DNA from: HGM04593 sp045661205 | GTDB taxonomy: Bacteria; Bacteroidota; Bacteroidia; Bacteroidales; Bacteroidaceae | NCBI GenBank assembly: GCA_045661205.1 | Contig: JAZRFE010000041.1 | Span: 21,158 to 85,157, forward strand | DNA: 64,000 nucleotides | Reading direction: 5' to 3' | Part shown: piece by piece, positions 1 through 8,527 of the stretch | Layout: each line of letters opens with the position of its first letter | Numbering within the stretch: the stretch's first letter is position 1 | Notes under the pieces: generated by a model | Databases searched by the model: none | The model's input: only the letters and a program-made list of their open reading frames with translations | What the model was told of the DNA's origin: nothing | Position numbers and translations under genes: made by a program

Positions 1-774
1 ACCGAATATTCGCCATATATAACTCTGTCGCAGAATATCGGGGGCATTCTTTCGCTGAACGGAGGAGTGCGCATGGCCAACAGCGACAAGTTCGGCACAC
101 AGTGGATTCCCCAGTGTGGATTTTCGTTGCATCCCGTTGAGCAGTTGGCATTTAAAGCGTCGGTGGCAAAGGGTTATCGCAACCCCTCATTCCGCGAACT
201 ATACCTCTACCGCACAGCGAACCCCTCGCTCTCACCCGAGCAAATGACTAATTACGAGGCTTCGCTCAGTGCAAATTTCTCTCCGCGCCTTACCGCATCG
301 CTCACAGCCTATTACAGCACAGGCGACAACCTCATACAAACAGTGGCAATGAAAAACGAGAATACAGGCAGTTTCGCAAACAAAGGAGTGGAAGCGTCGG
401 CAACCATGCAGCTGTTCAGTAATCTTGCCCTCAATGCTTCGTACAGCTATCTGCACACCTCACTTGACAATCTTGTCGCGGCTCCGGCCCATCAGTTCTA
501 TGCTTCGGTGGCATGGCAGCCTGTTTCGCGCCTCAGCGTCGATGCCACGTTTAGGGGTGTCAGCGGCCTTTATGTGTCGCCCACAGCCACCGACGAAAGT
601 TACATTTTGCTCGGCGTAAAAGTGTCATACACACTCCTCGAAAACGCAAAAGGAATAAATTCCTTGCAACTGTTCACAATCTTCGACAATATCACCGACT
701 GTGACTACACAATAAACGAGGGGTACAAGATGCCGGGCTTTAATGCTTTCGGTGGTGTGAAGTTGCAATTCTAA
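1..774 (+). CDS. TonB-dependent receptor, C-terminal part (5' end outside window)
   Basis: The reading frame is open from base 1, so this is the last 257 residues of a longer gene. The protein alternates amphipathic strands with short turns, contains the SFRELY-type segment typical of the barrel of BtuB/CirA-like TonB-dependent receptors, and ends in a beta strand with terminal Phe (KLQF), the outer-membrane insertion signal. The plug domain and TonB box lie upstream and cannot be seen, so the ligand (cobalamin, siderophore or other) is unknown. The ATG at base 67 is internal, not a start. It is followed by a promoter for the next gene. Confidence 0.85.
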   Translation, partial: TEYSPYITLSQNIGGILSLNGGVRMANSDKFGTQWIPQCGFSLHPVEQLAFKASVAKGYRNPSFRELYLYRTANPSLSPEQMTNYEASLSANFSPRLTASLTAYYSTGDNLIQTVAMKNENTGSFANKGVEASATMQLFSNLALNASYSYLHTSLDNLVAAPAHQFYASVAWQPVSRLSVDATFRGVSGLYVSPTATDESYILLGVKVSYTLLENAKGINSLQLFTIFDNITDCDYTINEGYKMPGFNAFGGVKLQF

Positions 775-806
775 ACTTTGCGGTGTACATTTATATCACA
801 AATTAA

Positions 807-836
807 TTTGATATTACGATTTAATCTGTAACTTTG
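807..836 (+). promoter_or_regulatory. Bacteroidetes-type promoter of the SGNH hydrolase gene
   Basis: TTTG at 807-810 and TAACTTTG at 829-836 are separated by 18 bases, matching the -33/-7 consensus of the Bacteroidetes housekeeping sigma factor. The start codon is 54 bases downstream of the -7 element in an AT-rich leader. Confidence 0.7.
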
Positions 837-890
837 GGGCAGATAAAGAATTTTGTCAATAAATACATAATATTAATAAATTAAAAGATT

Positions 891-1592
891 ATGAGAAAAA
901 GTATTTGGGTACACTTGTTGTCACTCGTTATTTGTTTGTCTCTCTCGGTAGAGGCAAGTGCTCAGAAGCATGAGTTTGCAAACTACAAACGCTATGCAAA
1001 GGCTAATTCGGAATTGCCTAAAGTAACAAAGAAAGACAAACGTGTTGTCTTCATGGGTAACTCTATCACAGAGGGCTGGCCCATGCACCGTGCCGAGTTC
1101 TTCAAAGAGAACCCCAACTATGTTGGTCGCGGTATCGGTGGTCAGACATCTTACCAGTTCCTTCTCCGTTTCCGCGAGGATGTTATCAAACTCAACCCCA
1201 AGGTTGTTATCATCAACGCTGGTACAAATGACGTAGCCGAGAATACAGGCCCCTACAACGAGGAGTTTACATTCAACAACATCATCTCTATGGTGGAAAT
1301 AGCACAGGCTAACAAAATCAAGGTTATCCTTACCTCTGTTCTCCCCGCTGCTCGTTTCGGTTGGCATCCTCACGTAACCGATGCTCCCGACAAGATTATG
1401 TCTCTTAACAAACGTCTCGAGGCTTATGCTAAGGCTAAAAAGATTCCTTACGTAGACTACTACACTCCTCTTGTTGATGCAGATGGTCGCACACTTTCCA
1501 AGAAATATTCTAACGACGGTGTTCACCCCCTCCCCGAAGGTTACAAGGTGATGGAGGCTCTCATTCAGCCTGTCATCAAGAAACTTCTCTAA
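891..1592 (+). CDS. SGNH/GDSL-family hydrolase, secreted
   Basis: The 233-residue protein begins with a signal peptide (about residues 1-24, cut after ASA). All SGNH blocks are visible: FMGNSITEGW with nucleophile Ser58, the block II Gly in GIGGQTSY, NAGTNDVAE with Asn113, and DGVHP with Asp209 and His212. The family removes acyl or acetyl groups from lipids or carbohydrates; in Bacteroidales many members deacetylate glycans. It stands alone with its own promoter and a terminator after it, so context does not name the substrate. Confidence 0.85.
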   Translation: MRKSIWVHLLSLVICLSLSVEASAQKHEFANYKRYAKANSELPKVTKKDKRVVFMGNSITEGWPMHRAEFFKENPNYVGRGIGGQTSYQFLLRFREDVIKLNPKVVIINAGTNDVAENTGPYNEEFTFNNIISMVEIAQANKIKVILTSVLPAARFGWHPHVTDAPDKIMSLNKRLEAYAKAKKIPYVDYYTPLVDADGRTLSKKYSNDGVHPLPEGYKVMEALIQPVIKKLL

Positions 1593-1611
1593 TATACAGA
1601 CTTATTTGCAT

Positions 1612-1647
1612 AAAAAACTCTCGGATATCAGCATCCGAGAGTTTTTT
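1612..1647. terminator. Bidirectional terminator between SGNH hydrolase and histidine kinase
   Basis: A perfect 15-bp inverted repeat (1612-1626 and 1633-1647, 6-base loop) has a core ACTCTCGGAT and is flanked by an A-run on the left and a T-run on the right, so it can end transcription of both converging genes. Confidence 0.85.
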
Positions 1648-2930
1648 TATCTCTTTATTTCCGCAGGAAACTCAATGGTGAATATGTGCATCCCCTCTTT
1701 GAAACTGTACCCCACCTCTATATTATAGTAGCGGCAGATGGAACTTACCAGCGCAAGTCCCAGCCCGGTGCTCTCAGGGTTGCCTTCATGGTAGAATCGC
1801 TCGAATATCTGCGAGGCGTCGAGTGGCTCTTTTCCGCTGTTGGCAACGGTGAGCACTCTTCCCCGGGCGCGAACCACCACCTTGCCATCCTGCATGTTGT
1901 GCACGAAACTGTTTTTCAACAGGTTGTTGGTGAGGGTTGTCGCCAGCGATTCGTTCATGTGCACCATAAATTCTTCGGGCAACTGTATCTCGCATGCAAT
2001 GTTACGCTCGCAGTAAATATCGCCGTACATCTCTGCATTCTCGCGAATGATGTCTGCAAGGTCGGTGTCTGTCGATTCGGGGAACTGTCCGTTCTCTATC
2101 TTTGACAATAGGAGCAGTGTCCTGTTAAGACGTACCAAACGCGAGAGTGAACGCTGTATTTTCATCAGCTCTTCGAGCTGTTGTTCGTCGAGTGTGGTGT
2201 TGTTCGTGAGCCACTCTATGCGTGTGCCGATGATGGCGAGTGGTGTCTGAAGTTCGTGCGAGGCATTGCCTATAAACTGTTTCTGCTGCTCGAAATAGTA
2301 TTCGGCGCGTTCCGTAGCCTGTTGTGTCGCCATGCTCAGCTTTTTCCACTCCACCACAGTCGATGAGTCGGGAATGGGGTTGCTCTTGGCTCCGGGACGA
2401 TATTTGTCGAGCCATTCGAGCAGGCGATACAGTGGACGCATGTTGTAATAATACACCAACGAAACAACGGCAAAGATTGTGAGCATGAGCACTATGTATA
2501 ACCCAACAATATGCAACGCCACAGTCTCCAAAAGGTCTTTTCGTTCAAAGGTAGGCGTCGCCACCTTCACCTCGTAGTATTGCCCCTCGGCGTCGCAAAA
2601 GAGTGTCTTCATTACACGTGAAGGTTCTGTCTCCTCCTTTTCGGGGATATATACAGTCTCGTCGTAATATGCTATCGAGGGGTTGTTTGCAAGGTACTCT
2701 TCGTCTACCGGAGTCACCGAATAGCTGTTGTTCGAGCCGTTGTTGGGGGCGGGCAGGGGCTTTCCTGCAAGCACGCGGCGCATTATAAGCTCGGCATAAT
2801 CGCCAAGAACATCGTCGGTCTCGTCGTTTATCTCGTTTACCATGCTGTAATAAAAGAGCGTGGCCCACAGTGCCATCACCGGCAACAGTCCGAGCGACAG
2901 GGTTAATATTACTCGATGAAAAAGTTTCAT
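1647..2930 (-). CDS. Sensor histidine kinase
   Basis: This 427-residue membrane kinase has an N-terminal transmembrane helix (about 8-30), a periplasmic sensor region of about 110 residues, and a second helix (about 139-162). A weak HAMP-like linker leads to the HisKA domain with phospho-acceptor His225 in NASHELQTP. The HATPase domain shows an N box (NNLLKNSF) and a G box (TGLGLAL). The sensor region has no family I recognise. It begins 6 bases after the response regulator and is the last gene of an apparent operon headed by RNase R, ending at the shared terminator. Confidence 0.9.
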   Translation of the reverse strand: MKLFHRVILTLSLGLLPVMALWATLFYYSMVNEINDETDDVLGDYAELIMRRVLAGKPLPAPNNGSNNSYSVTPVDEEYLANNPSIAYYDETVYIPEKEETEPSRVMKTLFCDAEGQYYEVKVATPTFERKDLLETVALHIVGLYIVLMLTIFAVVSLVYYYNMRPLYRLLEWLDKYRPGAKSNPIPDSSTVVEWKKLSMATQQATERAEYYFEQQKQFIGNASHELQTPLAIIGTRIEWLTNNTTLDEQQLEELMKIQRSLSRLVRLNRTLLLLSKIENGQFPESTDTDLADIIRENAEMYGDIYCERNIACEIQLPEEFMVHMNESLATTLTNNLLKNSFVHNMQDGKVVVRARGRVLTVANSGKEPLDASQIFERFYHEGNPESTGLGLALVSSICRYYNIEVGYSFKEGMHIFTIEFPAEIKR

Positions 2931-2936
2931 AATCAG

Positions 2937-3620
2937 CTATTGTGCAGTTTCAGTCAGTTTGTATCCGAACCCATAGACGGCTTTTATCGTCAGCGAGGCA
3001 CCCGATGCGTCGAGACGCTTGCGCAGGTTTTTTACCTGGGCATATACAAAGTCGAAATTGTCGGCAGCGTCTATATGGTCGCCCCACACAGCCTCGGCGA
3101 GCATCGCCTTGTCTACAATGTGGTTGGGGCGTTGCATGAAGTAGAGCAGAATGTCAAACTCCTTTTTCAGCAGTGTAAGCTCTTTGCCCTCTACCTCCAC
3201 GCGACGGCTGTGCAGGTCCAGAGTGATGTTTCCCGCCGTCAGCTTGTTGCCGTTGCTGTTTGCGCTACGTCGAAGCACACTCTTTATGCGTGCCGACAGT
3301 TCGGCCATGTAAAAAGGCTTTGCAAGGTAGTCATCTGCTCCCAGGTCGAGCCCCAATACCTTGTCGTCTAACGAGTCGCGCGCAGAGATTATAATCACAT
3401 GGTCGCTCTTCTTAAGCGATTTTATGTGCTCCAACAGACGCAGACCATTACCGTCGGGCAGCATTATGTCCAGCAGTATGCAGTCGTAGCTGTATCCCGC
3501 AATCTTCTCGTCAGCCTCGGCGAAGTTGCATGCTGTCTCCACCACATACCCCTCGCTGTGCAGTCCGCGACTGATAATCTCGCGCAGAGAGCTGTCGTCT
3601 TCTATAACCAGTATCTTCAT
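2937..3620 (-). CDS. OmpR/PhoB-type response regulator
   Basis: The 227-residue protein has a receiver domain with the acidic pair (VIEDD), phosphorylated Asp51 in LLDIMLPDG and the conserved Lys in LAKPF. A winged-helix Trans_reg_C domain follows from about residue 125, ending in VYGFGYKL. It is the cognate partner of the kinase just downstream. It starts only 4 bases after the stop of the RNase R gene, so the pair is probably read from the rnr transcript. The regulon is unknown. Confidence 0.92.
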   Translation of the reverse strand: MKILVIEDDSSLREIISRGLHSEGYVVETACNFAEADEKIAGYSYDCILLDIMLPDGNGLRLLEHIKSLKKSDHVIIISARDSLDDKVLGLDLGADDYLAKPFYMAELSARIKSVLRRSANSNGNKLTAGNITLDLHSRRVEVEGKELTLLKKEFDILLYFMQRPNHIVDKAMLAEAVWGDHIDAADNFDFVYAQVKNLRKRLDASGASLTIKAVYGFGYKLTETAQ

Positions 3621-3624
3621 AGTT

Positions 3625-5766
3625 CTATTCTACAATTTCAAAGTCAAGTTGTTTGCGTTCGAGGTTGGCGCGCACAATGCGTATGCGCAACGGGTCGCCA
3701 ATGGTGTATTTCTTGTGACGGCGACGCCCTACAAGGCAATAGTTAGCATCGTCGTACTCGTAATAATCATCCTGCAAGGTGCGCAGAGGTATCATACCCT
3801 CGCACTTGTTCTCAACAATCTCGGCATATATTCCCCACTCGGTAACACCGCTGATGACAGCGTCGAACTCTTCGTTCACATGCTCGGTCATGAACTCCAC
3901 CTGCTTGTATTTGATGCTGGCGCGTTCGGCATTTGAAGCTACCTGCTCCTGTGCCGAGCAGTGCTCACACAGGCTCTCATATTTCCCTGCATTTGCCGAG
4001 CGACCTCCCTGGTTCAGATAACGGTCGAGCAGACGATGCACCATCAGGTCGGGGTAGCGGCGTATGGGCGAGGTAAAGTGGGTGTAGTAGCGGAAGGCAA
4101 GGCCGAAGTGTCCGATATTTTGTGTGGAGTATCTGGCTTTCTGCATTGTGCGCAGTGAGATAGTCTCAATAACATTCTGCTCCTTCTGTCCTTTAATGTC
4201 ATTCAACAGGCTGTTGAGCGACGATGCGGTGTTGCCACGACCGGTACCCTTCATCTTGTAGCCGAGTTTCGAGACGAAACGCGACAGTGTCTCCAACTTC
4301 TCAAGGTCGGGCTGGTCGTGTATACGGTATACGAAAGTCTTTGGTGTATTGTGCGTTGTCTTCTTTCCGATAGTCTCGGCAACGGTGCGGTTGGCGAGAA
4401 GCATAAACTCCTCGATAAGCTGGTGCGACTCGTTGCTCTCGGTGAAATAGACCGACAGGGGCTTGCCCTTCTCGTCGAGGCGGAAACGCACCTCGGCCTG
4501 TTGGAAATCTATTGCTCCTGCTGCGAAACGCTGCTCGCGCATGGTCTGTGCAAGGCGGTTTAGCACCGTTAGTTCATCGATATATTCTCCCTTGCCCGAT
4601 GTGAGTATCTCCTGCACCTCCTCGTAGGTGAAACGTCTATCGCTGCGTATGATGGTGCGCACGATGCGCGATTTTTTCACTTCGGCCTTGTCGTTGATAG
4701 TGAAAATTACCGAGTAGGCGAGTTTCTCTTCATTGGGGCGCAGTGAGCACAAGAAGTTGCATAGCCTCTCGGGCAGCATGGGAATGGTGCGGTCTACAAG
4801 ATATATCGAAGTGGCGCGTTTGAATGCCTCTTTGTCGATGACTCCCCCTTCGGTAACGTAATGCGACACATCGGCAATGTGCACTCCCACTTCCCACAGT
4901 CCATTGTCCAGCGAACGTAGCGACAAGGCGTCGTCAAAGTCTTTGGCATCTTCGGGGTCTATGGTAAAGGTGGTAACGTCGCGGAAATCTTCGCGACGTG
5001 CAATCTCCTCTTTGGTAATATCAGTAAGCAACTTGTTCGCTGCGGTCTCCACAATCTTCGGGTAAACATACGGCAAGTCATACTCGGCAAGAATGGCGTT
5101 CATCTCAGTGTCGTTGTCACCGGCTGCGCCCAACACGTCAATCACTCGGCCTATGGGGTTGCGGCTCTCGGCCGGCCATTCAATGAGCTTCACCACAGCC
5201 TTGTCGCCCGACTTTCCACCCTTAAGCTGGTCGCGCGGAATGAAAATGTCTGCCGGCATTGCGCGGTTCTCGGTAACAAGAAAAGCATAATGTTTCTGCA
5301 CGCGCAATATTCCCACGAATGTGTCGTGGGCGCGCTTGATAATCTCTATAATCTCACCCTCACGACCACGGCCTCGGCGGTGGGCATAAAGCGTCACGCG
5401 CACATAGTCGTCGCTCAGAGCATGTGCCGACTTTCTCTCGGGAATGACAATAGGTTCGCCTTCATCGTCGGGGTAGACGAGATTGTAGCCGTCGTTGCTG
5501 CGCTTGAATGTTCCGCAGACAATAGAACTCTTGTTTGCAAGGCGATATCTGTGCAGCGAAGGCTCGGCAAGATAACCGTCGAACACAAGGTCGTCGAGCA
5601 GGTGTATACACATTCCCTTAAGGGGAGTTGATTTTATCCCCAATTCATCGAAGATTTTTCGTGCATCGTATTGCTCGTCGGGGTGACGGTTGAAAAAATC
5701 TATCAATAGCTCAATTAGCTGTTTTTTTGTAATGCGATTGCTTATTTTTCCTCCCTTTTTTGCCAT
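3625..5766 (-). CDS. rnr: Ribonuclease R (RNB-family 3'-5' exoribonuclease)
   Basis: RNase R degrades structured RNA processively from the 3' end. The start was placed at MAKKGGK (713 residues); an upstream in-frame ATG at 5832 would add 22 Cys/Lys/Gln-rich residues not expected in the family. Visible parts are an N-terminal winged-helix region, cold-shock OB domains, the RNB catalytic block DPEDAKDFDDA holding the metal-binding Asp cluster, and a C-terminal S1 domain (EFDAVISGVTEWGIYAE). The lysine-rich tail of some RNase R proteins is absent. It is the first gene of the apparent rnr-regulator-kinase operon. Confidence 0.93.
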   Translation of the reverse strand: MAKKGGKISNRITKKQLIELLIDFFNRHPDEQYDARKIFDELGIKSTPLKGMCIHLLDDLVFDGYLAEPSLHRYRLANKSSIVCGTFKRSNDGYNLVYPDDEGEPIVIPERKSAHALSDDYVRVTLYAHRRGRGREGEIIEIIKRAHDTFVGILRVQKHYAFLVTENRAMPADIFIPRDQLKGGKSGDKAVVKLIEWPAESRNPIGRVIDVLGAAGDNDTEMNAILAEYDLPYVYPKIVETAANKLLTDITKEEIARREDFRDVTTFTIDPEDAKDFDDALSLRSLDNGLWEVGVHIADVSHYVTEGGVIDKEAFKRATSIYLVDRTIPMLPERLCNFLCSLRPNEEKLAYSVIFTINDKAEVKKSRIVRTIIRSDRRFTYEEVQEILTSGKGEYIDELTVLNRLAQTMREQRFAAGAIDFQQAEVRFRLDEKGKPLSVYFTESNESHQLIEEFMLLANRTVAETIGKKTTHNTPKTFVYRIHDQPDLEKLETLSRFVSKLGYKMKGTGRGNTASSLNSLLNDIKGQKEQNVIETISLRTMQKARYSTQNIGHFGLAFRYYTHFTSPIRRYPDLMVHRLLDRYLNQGGRSANAGKYESLCEHCSAQEQVASNAERASIKYKQVEFMTEHVNEEFDAVISGVTEWGIYAEIVENKCEGMIPLRTLQDDYYEYDDANYCLVGRRRHKKYTIGDPLRIRIVRANLERKQLDFEIVE

Positions 5767-5905
5767 AGTGGTACATTTTTGTTTTTGCCTGCAAGGCTTA
5801 TGCAGCCTTTGTTGGCAATGTTTATTTTGCAAAGAAAAGAACTTTTTCGGATTATCGGTAGAATATTTGTTTAAAATAATAAAATAGGATTTATTTTGTT
5901 ATCTC

Positions 5906-5938
5906 AAGTAAACTTTGCGTTTCGCTCGCTTATTCGTA
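5906..5938 (+). repeat. 33-bp direct repeat, copy 1 (defective promoter copy)
   Basis: This copy matches the one at 5983-6015 at 32 of 33 bases. Where copy 2 continues into TATCTTTG, this one continues TACTTTGG, one base short of the TAnnTTTG spacing, so it is unlikely to work as a promoter. Confidence 0.8.
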
Positions 5939-5951
5939 CTTTGGCTACCGC

Positions 5952-5972
5952 CGAAGATACTCCCGCTCTTCG
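5952..5972. repeat. Inverted repeat between the two 33-bp direct repeats
   Basis: CGAAGA at 5952-5957 pairs with TCTTCG at 5967-5972 across a 9-base loop. It lies centrally between the two direct repeats, so the 5906-6021 unit has the look of a small dispersed element. Confidence 0.5.
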
Positions 5973-5982
5973 TGAAACTCCA

Positions 5983-6021
5983 AAGTAAACTTTGTGTTTC
6001 GCTCGCTTATTCGTATCTTTG
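5983..6021 (+). promoter_or_regulatory. 33-bp direct repeat copy 2 carrying the epimerase promoter
   Basis: The repeat (5983-6015) ends in TATCTTTG (6014-6021), a perfect Bacteroidetes -7 element, with TTTG at 5991-5994 about 19 bases upstream as -33 element. The ATG of the epimerase lies 21 bases downstream. The promoter is therefore largely made of repeat sequence. Confidence 0.65.
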
Positions 6022-6042
6022 CAAAAGAAAGGAGAAACACAA

Positions 6043-7050
6043 ATGAAGATATTGGTAACCGGAGCAAGCGGGTTCATAGGCAGCTTCCTCGTCGACGAAG
6101 CCCTGTCACGCGGATACGAAGTGTGGGCGGGCGTTCGTGGCAGTAGCAGTCGCGCATACCTGCAAGATGCGCGCATAAAGTTCATCAACCTCGATTTTGG
6201 TAATAGAGCGAAGCTCGATGAACAGTTGGCAGCCTTTGCAGCAGAGAACGGCCGCTGGGACTACATTATACATGCGGCAGGAGTAACAAAATGCCTCAAT
6301 AGCGCCGATTTTATGCGTGTCAATTTTGAAGGCACTAAAAATTTTATCGAATCGCTTGCATTGTACAATATGTTGCCCGAAAGATTTCTCTATCTCAGCT
6401 CGTTGAGCATCTACGGGCCTGTACGCGAGCAACAACCCTATACTCCTATCACCGACAGCGATACCCCCTGCCCGAACACAGCATACGGTCGCAGCAAGCT
6501 AGCTGCCGAGGAGTTTATAAATAGCTTCCCAGGCTTGCAATATGTCATTTTCCGCCCCACAGGGGTTTATGGCCCTCGCGAGAAAGATTACTTCAAGATG
6601 GTGCAGAGCATAGCCTCGCACGTCGATTTTTCAGTTGGTTGCAAGCCTCAGGTAATTACTTTTATATATGTGAAAGACCTTGTGAAGGCTATCTATATGG
6701 CCATTGACAAGGGCGTCTCGGGGCGTTGCTATTTTGTCAGCGAGCCTCGCGGTTACGACAGTCGCAGCTTCAGCGATTACATACAGACCGAGCTAGGCAA
6801 ACGATGGGTACTTCGTATAAAAGCCCCTTTGTGGGTGCTGAAAGCCATCTCCACCTGTGCCGAGTTCTTTGCCCGCATGACCAAACAGGCGAGCACGCTC
6901 AACCGCGACAAGTACAACATAATGAAGCAGCGCAATTGGCTCTGCGACACCCGCCCCATAGAAGAAGAGTTAGGATTTTCCATCGACTACACCCTGCAAC
7001 AGGGCACAAAGGAGATGATTGAATGGTATAAAAAAGAAAAATGGATATAA
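6043..7050 (+). CDS. NAD-dependent epimerase/dehydratase (extended SDR)
   Basis: The 335-residue protein has the extended-SDR signatures: the Rossmann glycine motif VTGASGFIG (Gly7, 10, 13), the LSSLSIYG segment and the catalytic YGRSK (Tyr-x-x-x-Lys). The start at 6043 puts the glycine motif at the N-terminus and follows the promoter at 6014-6021; an upstream in-frame ATG at 5992 lies inside the promoter. Substrates of the family include nucleotide sugars and lipid-like ketones, and the sequence does not settle which. It overlaps the start of the PAP2 gene by 10 bases, implying coupled translation and a shared pathway. Confidence 0.85.
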   Translation: MKILVTGASGFIGSFLVDEALSRGYEVWAGVRGSSSRAYLQDARIKFINLDFGNRAKLDEQLAAFAAENGRWDYIIHAAGVTKCLNSADFMRVNFEGTKNFIESLALYNMLPERFLYLSSLSIYGPVREQQPYTPITDSDTPCPNTAYGRSKLAAEEFINSFPGLQYVIFRPTGVYGPREKDYFKMVQSIASHVDFSVGCKPQVITFIYVKDLVKAIYMAIDKGVSGRCYFVSEPRGYDSRSFSDYIQTELGKRWVLRIKAPLWVLKAISTCAEFFARMTKQASTLNRDKYNIMKQRNWLCDTRPIEEELGFSIDYTLQQGTKEMIEWYKKEKWI

Positions 7051-7994
7051 AATTTTTACAAAGAGAAGAGCTTCGCTACAAGTTCCTCGCCGTAGAGAAA
7101 CTCAACATTCTCTATAATCTGCTGACGACAATTTTCATCATTGTTCTCTACAACAGTCTGAACAACCCGCAGAAGATGCTCACCGACAGGTTTTTCATTC
7201 TTCTGCTGACATTCGTGCCCATATACATTTACACCCGTTACCCGTCGCCGGCGACAAGGTTTCTTAGAATAGTGGGGCAGATGTCGCTACTCTCCTATTG
7301 GTACCCCGACACCTTTGAGTTCAACAGAATCTTCACCAACCTCGACCACATTTTCGCCGGGCTCGACCTCTCGCTTTTCGGCTGTCAGCCGGCACTGATG
7401 TTCGAGCAGGTGTTCAGTAGTTTTTGGGTGCGCGAGGCGTTCAATCTGGGCTATTTTGCCTACTATCCGATGATTGCCTCGATAGTATTCTTCTACTTCT
7501 TTGCCCGTAACAAAGAGGTGGAGCGTTGCACATTCATATTGATAGGCTCGTTCTATATATTTTATATAATTTATATGTTCCTGCCCGTTGCGGGCCCGCA
7601 ATTCTATTTCCCTGTTATTGACCCTTCGCTTGTTGCCGGCGGTCCTTATCCCGAAATAGGCGATTACTTCAACCTGCATCCCGAGATAAGCATTGCGCAG
7701 AGTGGCAAGGGAGGTCTTTTCACACACCTTGTAGGCATGGCACAGGCTTCGGGCGAAAGACCCACAGCTGCCTTCCCCAGCTCTCACATAGGCATCTCCA
7801 CAGTGATAATAATCCTTGCATGGCGAGCAAAGAAGGGGCTTTTCCTTACATTGCTGCCCTTCTACCTGTTGCTTTGTTGTGCAACGGTCTACATAAAGGC
7901 TCACTACCTTGTCGATGCCTTTGCAGGTGTTGCGACGGGAGTACTTTTCTACTTGCTCACAGCAACCATCTACGATAAATGTATGAAAGATTAA
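7041..7994 (+). CDS. PAP2-superfamily membrane phosphatase/transferase, AUR1-like
   Basis: The 317-residue protein has about six hydrophobic segments. Two PAP2 motifs are clear near the C-terminus: AAFPSSHIGIS (PSxH) and KAHYLVDAFAG (HxxxD). This arrangement resembles the PAP2_3 group that includes fungal inositol-phosphoceramide synthase AUR1 as well as phosphatidate-type phosphatases. I infer action on a phospholipid or sphingolipid headgroup in the inner membrane. The start overlaps the upstream epimerase gene. A strong terminator follows at once. Confidence 0.78.
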   Translation: MDIKFLQREELRYKFLAVEKLNILYNLLTTIFIIVLYNSLNNPQKMLTDRFFILLLTFVPIYIYTRYPSPATRFLRIVGQMSLLSYWYPDTFEFNRIFTNLDHIFAGLDLSLFGCQPALMFEQVFSSFWVREAFNLGYFAYYPMIASIVFFYFFARNKEVERCTFILIGSFYIFYIIYMFLPVAGPQFYFPVIDPSLVAGGPYPEIGDYFNLHPEISIAQSGKGGLFTHLVGMAQASGERPTAAFPSSHIGISTVIIILAWRAKKGLFLTLLPFYLLLCCATVYIKAHYLVDAFAGVATGVLFYLLTATIYDKCMKD

Positions 7995-8038
7995 TTACAT
8001 AAAAGAAGCAGCCCTCGGGCTGCTTCTTTTATGTAATA
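7995..8038. terminator. Bidirectional terminator after the PAP2 gene
   Basis: A perfect 20-bp stem (7995-8014 and 8019-8038) with CTCG loop has core AGAAGCAGCC and A/T-rich arms. It separates the converging PAP2 and PepSY-like genes. Confidence 0.9.
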
Positions 8039-8045
8039 TTGTCTT

Positions 8046-8477
8046 TTAAGACTTTATGGTGCCGTTGGGCTCTACGTAAAGCTCAATCTCCTTGTTGCCG
8101 TGCTCAATGTCGATTATGTAATATGTACCATTGGGTGTCTCGGCATAATCTGCGTCGTCTATGCTGTATTTGGGGTAGGCTGTCGCTACTGCTCCGGTTA
8201 CAGCATCGGGCAAATTGTTTACTGCGTAGTCCCATGTTGTCATCACCCACACATCATTTTTGTTGAAATATACATCCTTTTTGATGTTGGCATCGTAAAT
8301 CTCCACTTCGAGAAGGTTGTATTTATACTCGGCCTCGATGATGACTGCCTCGGGGTAATTTGCCTTAATATAGTTTGTAACATTGTTGTTTAAAGCAACA
8401 TTATCGTCGTCTTTGTCGCAACTTGTAACTCCCACTGTGAGAGTAAGAAGCATCATAATTGATAAAATATTTTTCAT
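8046..8477 (-). CDS. PepSY-like (DUF2874-type) lipoprotein
   Basis: The 143-residue protein has a lipoprotein signal with Cys at residue 20 (VGVTSC). Two repeats of the PepSY-like/BLIP-like fold follow, with alternating short strands such as VEIYDANIKKDVYF and IELYVEPNG. Such proteins are small periplasmic or surface proteins of Bacteroidetes with no firmly known biochemical role. It lies 50 bases downstream of a second member of the same family on the same strand, so the two are probably co-transcribed. Confidence 0.75.
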   Translation of the reverse strand: MKNILSIMMLLTLTVGVTSCDKDDDNVALNNNVTNYIKANYPEAVIIEAEYKYNLLEVEIYDANIKKDVYFNKNDVWVMTTWDYAVNNLPDAVTGAVATAYPKYSIDDADYAETPNGTYYIIDIEHGNKEIELYVEPNGTIKS

Positions 8478-8527
8478 GGCTTTAAGTTCTAAATGGTGCG
8501 TAACTAATGTGTTTGTTATAGGTCTGT

